Part shown: positions 41,225 through 46,051 of the stretch, one piece after another
Layout: each line of letters begins with the position of its first letter
Numbering within the stretch: the stretch's first letter is position 1
From: Fibrobacterota bacterium
Lineage (GTDB): Bacteria; Fibrobacterota; Fibrobacteria; UBA11236
Direction of reading: 5' to 3'
Length of the DNA stretch: 46,051 nucleotides
Assembly (NCBI GenBank): GCA_023249635.1
Contig: JAHFCH010000023.1
Coordinates: forward strand, 1 to 46,051
The notes under the pieces: model-generated
Seen by the model: the letters and a program-made list of their open reading frames with translations, nothing else
Databases searched by the model: none
What the model was told of the DNA's origin: nothing
Translations under genes and position numbers: made by a program

Positions 41225-43075
41225 TCACAGGCCCTGAGTTACCTTCAACACGTAATCCCCCGCCGGCAACCCTCCCCGCCGCCGCAGCACCCCTCCGCCC
41301 CAAGCCCCGTGGAAAACCGTCCCCCGCAGCCGTCCCACTGGGTCATAGGCGCGAACCGACCAAGCCCCTGCCCCCAGGTCAAAGGTGAACTCCCCCGACC
41401 GCGATGCCATGAACCGGGCCCCGGTCCCCGGCTCTACCGGCTCCGCGGACGCGCGTATCCCCGACGCGCACACCGCCCCTATCCCGTCTTCCCCTCCCGT
41501 CAGGTTTTCCACCGCGCTCCAGGTCAAGGGTTTCTTGGTTCCCATGGGCGCGAGGCAGTTCCGGCTTAGGGTAACGTCGGCGGCATCGCGCAGGGTAACT
41601 ACGGAGTTACCTCCCAGGACGGGATTGCGGAAGACGTTTCCGGAAACCACCAACCCCGTCACCGACCCCACCGCGAGATTTACCCCCGTGCAACTATCGA
41701 AGGTATTGCCGCTGATCTCGATGTCCCGGAAAAGGCCCGCGGGCGGGCTCTTATCGCCGCCGGTGATGGTCACGGCGGGAGTGGTGCCGAAAGACAAGCA
41801 ACGGAGGAGCGTGTTCCCGCGGATCTTCACGTTACGCGCCCAGCCGCTCTGGTACCATTGCCCGTATTCCGGGAACAACGCGATGCCGGCCTGCTGGGTC
41901 CAATCGATGAGGTTGTTTTCGATCAGGCCGTTGCTGCCGCGCGCCAGAATGCCGCGGGCGCGCTTGTTGCGGATGGTGCAGCCCTTGATGACGTACCCCG
42001 AGCCGATGCGGTTGGCATTGTAGACCAGGCCTCCGGACGCCACGGTCATGTCCCGGTCCAGGGAATAGTTTCCGCCATTGCTGGCGGTCGCGACGGCTTG
42101 CCCGTTGAAACCGTAATCCGGATTCATGAAGAAAAGCGTATCGCCGGCATCCGCGCCGAAGTTTCCGTCGCCGCCGGATACGGAAATCACGTTCACGGAA
42201 CGTCCGCCGTCCACGGCCCCCGTAAGCTTGCCGAACACGCCATGGATGGCGATGGCGTCGTCCCCCAGGTTCTCGATGAGGCAATTTTCGATATGCGGGC
42301 CGAGGCGATCGTCGATGAAATGCATCCCGTCGTAATTGGAGGTGCGCAGGCGCGGCTGATCGCCGCCGGAGGGTATGGGGCCCAGGGCCAGACGGTAGTT
42401 GAGGAAGCGGCTGCCGCTGCTGTGGCTCTCCAGCACGCCGTAGCTGTAGGAACTGTGGTGGGTGAAATCGCGCAAGGTGATGCCGACGCAATTGCCGATG
42501 GTGATGGACATGGATCCGTCGTAGGCATCCACGGCGAAATCGCCCAGCGCCACCTTGCCTTTGAACCCGCCGGTGCCGGCCCAGCGCCAGACCCCGGGCG
42601 AAACCGCGGTGATGGCCTCGCCGCTCAGCATCCATACGTCCGGCTTCAGTAGCCGGGTTTTCTGGTCGTAAATCTCCAATCGCGTGGCGTTGGGCTTGTC
42701 GGTGCGGTAGCCCGCGTGGATGCGCACGTCGATGCTGCTCCAATCCGCGGCCGCCGCGATGATGGTGCCTTGCGTGAACGGGAGCGGATCGTAGTCCACG
42801 GTGAGGCCCGCCACCTCCACGTTTTCGCAGCGGTCGAAGCTGAGGCTGCCTCCGGTATGCGCGCAAACCATGGACACGCCCGCGGCGCGCACGGTGAAGT
42901 TCTTGATCCCGTTGAAGCGCAGGCCCGTCGACACTCGATAGCTGCCGGGAGGGATGATGACTTCGGCGGCCTTGGCGGCGAGGGCGGTATTGATGCGATC
43001 CTGGATGGGGTTCTGGGCCTGGGTCGCGCCCGCGGCGAGAAAAAGGATCAAGCCGGCGTAGCAGGGTATCCGCAT
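41225..43075 (-). CDS. Secreted right-handed beta-helix protein with FCB-type C-terminal domain
   Basis: A 616-aa protein from ATG 43075. Signal peptide 1-20 (LILFLAAGATQA). IQDRINTALAAKAAEVIIPPGSY starts a pectate-lyase-like beta-helix fold, and repeated coils (NVEVAGLTVDY, GPHIENCLIENLGDDAIAIHG, SGYVIKGCTIRNKRARGILARG, DIEISGNTFDSC) run to about residue 510. GDDAIAIHG is the acidic site often seen in GH28/GH-like helices, so polysaccharide hydrolysis is possible. The last 60 residues (FDLGAGAWSVRAYDP...LPAGDYVLKV) match a C-terminal sorting-type domain. It is likely exported to the surface. Confidence 0.78.
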   Translation of the reverse strand: MRIPCYAGLILFLAAGATQAQNPIQDRINTALAAKAAEVIIPPGSYRVSTGLRFNGIKNFTVRAAGVSMVCAHTGGSLSFDRCENVEVAGLTVDYDPLPFTQGTIIAAAADWSSIDVRIHAGYRTDKPNATRLEIYDQKTRLLKPDVWMLSGEAITAVSPGVWRWAGTGGFKGKVALGDFAVDAYDGSMSITIGNCVGITLRDFTHHSSYSYGVLESHSSGSRFLNYRLALGPIPSGGDQPRLRTSNYDGMHFIDDRLGPHIENCLIENLGDDAIAIHGVFGKLTGAVDGGRSVNVISVSGGDGNFGADAGDTLFFMNPDYGFNGQAVATASNGGNYSLDRDMTVASGGLVYNANRIGSGYVIKGCTIRNKRARGILARGSNGLIENNLIDWTQQAGIALFPEYGQWYQSGWARNVKIRGNTLLRCLSFGTTPAVTITGGDKSPPAGLFRDIEISGNTFDSCTGVNLAVGSVTGLVVSGNVFRNPVLGGNSVVTLRDAADVTLSRNCLAPMGTKKPLTWSAVENLTGGEDGIGAVCASGIRASAEPVEPGTGARFMASRSGEFTFDLGAGAWSVRAYDPVGRLRGTVFHGAWGGGVLRRRGGLPAGDYVLKVTQGL

Positions 43076-43211
43076 GCATTCAATATGCGGGGTCACGAGC
43101 CCGGCCGCCCGCGGGAAAAGGTCGGGAGCCCTTATCCCCAATAAGCAATCCCCCGGCGGACCCGTCGGGACCCGATTTCCTCCATCCCCTTAGCTACCTT
43201 TCCCGTTTCCC

Positions 43212-43973
43212 ATGGACCCGCTTCCCGCTCCCGTACACGCCGCCTTGCGCGGGCTTTCCGCCCTGCCTTACGAGAACCTGAGCAAAATCGTCGCCTACGG
43301 CCAGGGGGGTAACATGGAAAGCACCCTGGGGTTGGCGGAGGGATGGCTGGAACGCAACCGCGAGACCGGCGCGGGCGGCACCTGCTTTTCCCTCACCTGG
43401 TGGCTGGCCGGTCGCATCCGCGCGGCCGGGTACGGGTATTCCCTTCTGATGGGGGACAAGGGCAAGTCCAGGAACATGCATTGCGGCCTCCGCTTCAAGC
43501 ACGAAGGCCGCGCCTGGCTGCTCGATCCCGGGTACATGATTTTCGATCCGTTGCCGCTGCCCGAGGCCGGCCTTTCCGCCGATGCCTGGATCCCGCCCAA
43601 CGCCTTGCGTATCGAAGACCTTCCCGCCCTGGGGGTATGGCGCTTATGGAGCGGCCCGCGGGGAGCGCTCAAGCAGCGATTCGATTTCCGCCGGCAGGCC
43701 GTGGGCGAAGCGGAATTTTTCGCGCATTGGGAAGCTTCCTATGCCCTGCCCATGATGCATTACCCCGTGCTCAACCGGGTGCGCGATGGCGTGCAGTATT
43801 ACCTGCAGAAGCGCAGCCTGCTGGTGCGCACGGCCGAAGGGGGTGAAATGCGCAAGCTCGACCCGGCGCAATTGCAGGCCGCCTTGACCGGCACCTTCGG
43901 GATGCCGGAAGACCTGGCACGGGAAGCCATGAGCCTGGTATTGGCGCGCGATCCCGCTTTTTATTCGAAATAG
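43212..43973 (+). CDS. Arylamine N-acetyltransferase-like protein
   Basis: A 253-aa member of the NAT family. The catalytic triad is visible: Cys58 in GAGGTCFSL, His90 in NMHCGL and Asp105 in WLLDPGY. PYENLSK (20-26) matches the family PFENL motif. Family knowledge: NATs transfer acetyl or other acyl groups from CoA to arylamines; some act as amide synthases in polyketide pathways. The usual RGGxCxE reads AGGTCFS, so substrate preference may differ. It stands alone, divergent from the beta-helix gene. Confidence 0.83.
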   Translation: MDPLPAPVHAALRGLSALPYENLSKIVAYGQGGNMESTLGLAEGWLERNRETGAGGTCFSLTWWLAGRIRAAGYGYSLLMGDKGKSRNMHCGLRFKHEGRAWLLDPGYMIFDPLPLPEAGLSADAWIPPNALRIEDLPALGVWRLWSGPRGALKQRFDFRRQAVGEAEFFAHWEASYALPMMHYPVLNRVRDGVQYYLQKRSLLVRTAEGGEMRKLDPAQLQAALTGTFGMPEDLAREAMSLVLARDPAFYSK

Positions 43974-44092
43974 GGGCGGTGCGAAGGGCCGGAAGGATAA
44001 AACCGGGCCGTTCCCATTCGTAAACGCTATTTATCGCCCGCATCCACCTTTTAGCCCTACTGTCCGCTATCTTGCCCGGGGGGGTAGTACGC

Positions 44093-45388
44093 ATGATCCG
44101 TAATTTCCTTGGCTCGGCCGGGGCTTTGGCCTTGGGCATCTCCGCTGCGACCGCGACCGTGACCGCTACGGAATTCCCATTCACGAAATTCCCGATGGGG
44201 ACTTTCGGGCCGAACAACGTCGCGCAAACCTCCTTGGCCGATATCGATAAGGACGGCGATCTGGATTTCATCGACGGCAAACGCTATAGCGATAGCGGCG
44301 AAGCCAAGCTGGTGTGGTGGGAATACCAGACGCCGGAAAAATGGGTGCGGCATGATGTAGGCGGCGGCCAGAAGAGCAACGCTTCGGGTGCGGCGCTGGA
44401 CATCGACGGCGACGGCTGGATCGATCTCATCTCCGGCGATTCCTGGTTCCGCAATCCCCATGATCCCCGCGCGGCCAAGGCCTGGACGCGTTACGGCATC
44501 GGCGGAACCACGGGAACCGGCATCGATGGCATGGGCGCGGAGGAGATGACCTTGGGCGACGTGGACGGCGACGGCAAACCGGACCTGATTTCCGTACACA
44601 AGGGGTGGACCGTGAGCCTGTGGCACCACATACCCAAGGATCCCACCCAACCCTGGGAGGAGCACCGCTTCGGCGTCAGCACCAACCAGGGATTATCCGT
44701 GGCCGATTTCGATCAGGACGGGACCATGGATATCGTGAATGGGCAGAACTGGTACGCCAACCTGGGCGGCAAGGGCCTGGTGCTGGAGAAGCGCCCCATC
44801 ATCCCTTTCCCCGTGGCCGATCTGCAGGTGCCCGGCGACTCGCCGCTGACCACGGTCGGCGACATCGACGGGGACGGCGATCCCGATATCATCCTGTGTT
44901 CGCATTTCGGCCCCGACCTGGTGTGGGCCGAAAACACCGACGGCAAGGGCGGGAAGTGGACGCGCCACGATATCGCCCTGGGCAAGAACGGCCTGCACGG
45001 TTTACGGCTGGCCGATTTCGACTATGACGGCGATCTCGATCTCTACGCGGGCGAGAATAGCGGCAAGCAATTCATCTACGAGAACGACGGCAAAGGCAAA
45101 TTCATCGAGCACATGATATTCAGCGTGGGCTACGGGCATCAGGCCCAGGTGGGGGACGTGGACGGCGATGGCGATCTCGATATCGTGGGCAAGCCCTGGG
45201 ACGGCGGCGCCCACGTGTACATGCAGAACCTGTGGGTCGAGAACGGCGGCAAGCATCCCGTGACGTTGCGCATGGGCCCTGCGCCCCGCGCGTGGTCGGC
45301 CGCCGTGATACTGCGCATCGATGCCCTGGGCCGTCTGGAAAAGACGGAAGCGAGGCCTCGCTTTACGGGCTATCTCCTGATTAGATGA
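44093..45388 (+). CDS. Secreted VCBS/FG-GAP repeat beta-propeller protein
   Basis: A 431-aa protein from ATG 44093 with a signal peptide (residues 1-26). Seven Ca-binding repeats of the form D-x-D-x-DG-x-x-D are visible (DIDKDGDLD, DIDGDGWID, DVDGDGKPD, DFDQDGTMD, DIDGDGDPD, DFDYDGDLD, DVDGDGDLD), which fits a seven-bladed propeller. The last 30 residues (ILRIDALGRL...GYLLI) resemble a short FCB-type sorting domain. It is probably a surface binding protein or a non-catalytic module of a secreted system. The gene stands alone. Confidence 0.82.
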   Translation: MIRNFLGSAGALALGISAATATVTATEFPFTKFPMGTFGPNNVAQTSLADIDKDGDLDFIDGKRYSDSGEAKLVWWEYQTPEKWVRHDVGGGQKSNASGAALDIDGDGWIDLISGDSWFRNPHDPRAAKAWTRYGIGGTTGTGIDGMGAEEMTLGDVDGDGKPDLISVHKGWTVSLWHHIPKDPTQPWEEHRFGVSTNQGLSVADFDQDGTMDIVNGQNWYANLGGKGLVLEKRPIIPFPVADLQVPGDSPLTTVGDIDGDGDPDIILCSHFGPDLVWAENTDGKGGKWTRHDIALGKNGLHGLRLADFDYDGDLDLYAGENSGKQFIYENDGKGKFIEHMIFSVGYGHQAQVGDVDGDGDLDIVGKPWDGGAHVYMQNLWVENGGKHPVTLRMGPAPRAWSAAVILRIDALGRLEKTEARPRFTGYLLIR

Positions 45389-45396
45389 TTAGGGAA

Positions 45397-45903
45397 TCAG
45401 CGGCGGATGGGTTCGCGGGGCGATCCCGGAGTCCATGACGCCGCGTCGACGGAAACCGGTCCGGGCGCTCCGGCTGTCGTTCCGGCCGCCGTTCCGGGAC
45501 GGCGTTCCGTAGCCAGCCATAGCTTGGACGCGGCTTCGGCCGCGCGTTCACGCTGGCGTATTTCCAGGCGCGGCGACGTGATGTAGCGCAGCAGGCTCTG
45601 CAACACGATCTTGTGCAATTGCTCCAGGAACTCACGATCGTTCGGGCCCTCTCCGCCTTCCATGAATTCGCTGAACCCGCGGTCCTGGTAATCGAGGATG
45701 CCGGTCTCGCCCAGGGTGAGCATCAAGCCGTTCTTGTAGATCAGGGTCCACACCTGGCCTTCATCATTGCGATCAAGGCGGATGCGGGTAATGACGGGCG
45801 AACCGGAGAAGATAAGCGTCTTGATGGCGCGCGAGCGCATCACCGCCAGCAGGCGGGCCTTGAGGGCAGCGTATAAAGGCCTTAATCCCATAGCCTCTTC
45901 CAT
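45397..45903 (-). CDS. Conserved-looking hypothetical cytoplasmic protein
   Basis: A 168-aa protein from ATG 45903 (a second ATG at 45891 is also possible). No signal peptide. The middle part TRIRLDRNDEGQVWTLIYKNG...LGETGILDYQDRGFSEFMEGGEGPNDREFLEQLHKIVLQSLLRY-like region (quoted in pieces) suggests an alpha/beta domain followed by helices; the last 40 residues are Pro/Ala/Gly-rich and probably disordered. I do not recognise the family. It diverges from rpe with 34 nt between the starts and ends 9 nt from the convergent propeller gene. Confidence 0.55.
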   Translation of the reverse strand: MEEAMGLRPLYAALKARLLAVMRSRAIKTLIFSGSPVITRIRLDRNDEGQVWTLIYKNGLMLTLGETGILDYQDRGFSEFMEGGEGPNDREFLEQLHKIVLQSLLRYITSPRLEIRQRERAAEAASKLWLATERRPGTAAGTTAGAPGPVSVDAASWTPGSPREPIRR

Positions 45904-45937
45904 TAAACTATTTTTAGCGGTCGATAAGGAGTCTAAA

Positions 45938-46051
45938 ATGGCGCTTCCCAATTTCCTGGCCCCCAGCATTTTGAACGCCGATTTGGCCGATTTAAAAGGT
46001 CAACTGGCCGCGGTCGGGCAAGGCGGGGCCGACTGGCTCCATTTGGACGTC
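45938..46051 (+). CDS. rpe: Ribulose-phosphate 3-epimerase, N-terminal fragment (runs off window)
   Basis: Only 38 residues are in the window. FLAPSILNADLADL and DWLHLDV are the conserved first strand and the metal-binding His-x-Asp strand of the TIM-barrel epimerase. AAGGAG six bases before the ATG fixes the start. It interconverts ribulose-5-phosphate and xylulose-5-phosphate in the pentose phosphate pathway. Confidence 0.9.
   Translation, partial: MALPNFLAPSILNADLADLKGQLAAVGQGGADWLHLDV

Noticed and set aside
41832-43079. 415-aa Arg/His-rich open frame in the beta-helix region
   Set aside because: Alternative-frame shadow of the beta-helix protein, whose own frame has signal peptide, repeats and C-terminal domain.
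44230-45200. Repeated GACGGCGACGGC-like DNA
   Set aside because: Explained by the Asp/Gly codons of the seven Ca-binding repeats; not a DNA-level repeat element.
1-46051. tRNA, rRNA, CRISPR, insertion sequences or prophage
   Set aside because: No TPsiC-like GTTCGAATC arms in a cloverleaf context, no regularly spaced repeats, and no transposase, integrase or phage genes were seen.

Overview
The window is a gene-dense, GC-rich chromosomal segment of a Gram-negative bacterium. Evidence for an outer membrane is an Omp85-type barrel and a second probable outer-membrane barrel; many secreted proteins have signal peptides. Several secreted proteins end in a short domain resembling the C-terminal sorting or adhesion domains common in the FCB superphylum. 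Fibrobacterota is my best guess, inferred from style of gene content only; no marker rRNA is present. I found no rRNA, tRNA, CRISPR, insertion sequence or prophage.

Layout. 1-6940 (+): end of a NamZ-type exo-muramidase gene, a MurU-like nucleotidyltransferase, a GT4 glycosyltransferase, a LamG secreted protein, a sugar C-methyltransferase, a UPF0104/LPG-synthase-type membrane protein and a small secreted protein, several joined by ATGA overlaps. 7071-11282 (-): YfhO-like membrane protein, FkbM methyltransferase and GT4. 11365-15947 (-): AmgK-like sugar kinase, NirBD nitrite reductase, and a 72-aa protein with a flagellar-rod-like tail. 16148-18186 (-): secreted beta-helix protein and LarB. 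18390-21681 (+): HD-GYP protein, RmlB, and a GH17 glucanase. 21672-22240 (-): VapBC. 22335-28221: fmt, a secreted protein on the opposite strand, rsmB and an outer-membrane barrel. 28256-38570: SH3 protein, GT4, YCII protein, then a minus-strand envelope-glycan block: methyltransferase, Wzx-type flippase, Omp85 barrel, PAP2 phosphatase, GT4 and an LtaS-like alkaline-phosphatase-superfamily enzyme. 38681-46051: MazG-like protein, aroC, a second VapBC in AT-richer DNA, a beta-helix protein, an arylamine N-acetyltransferase, a seven-repeat VCBS propeller, a hypothetical protein, and the start of rpe.

How the genes work together. Much of the window makes, modifies, exports or recycles envelope glycans: four GT4 enzymes, three SAM methyltransferases, a flippase, lipid phosphatase, LtaS-like transferase, YfhO and RmlB. 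NamZ, MurU-like and AmgK-like genes together suggest MurNAc salvage that bypasses MurQ. NirBD supplies ammonium from nitrite.

The least expected signals are non-coding. A 47-bp nested palindrome occurs twice, 32 kb apart, with the same 19-nt spacer. Strong plus-strand intrinsic terminators lie around nirBD where all genes are on the minus strand; one is preceded by a TTGACA promoter overlapping an inverted repeat, suggesting short unannotated RNAs. An Omp85 barrel without visible POTRA domains appears to be co-transcribed with a Wzx flippase.
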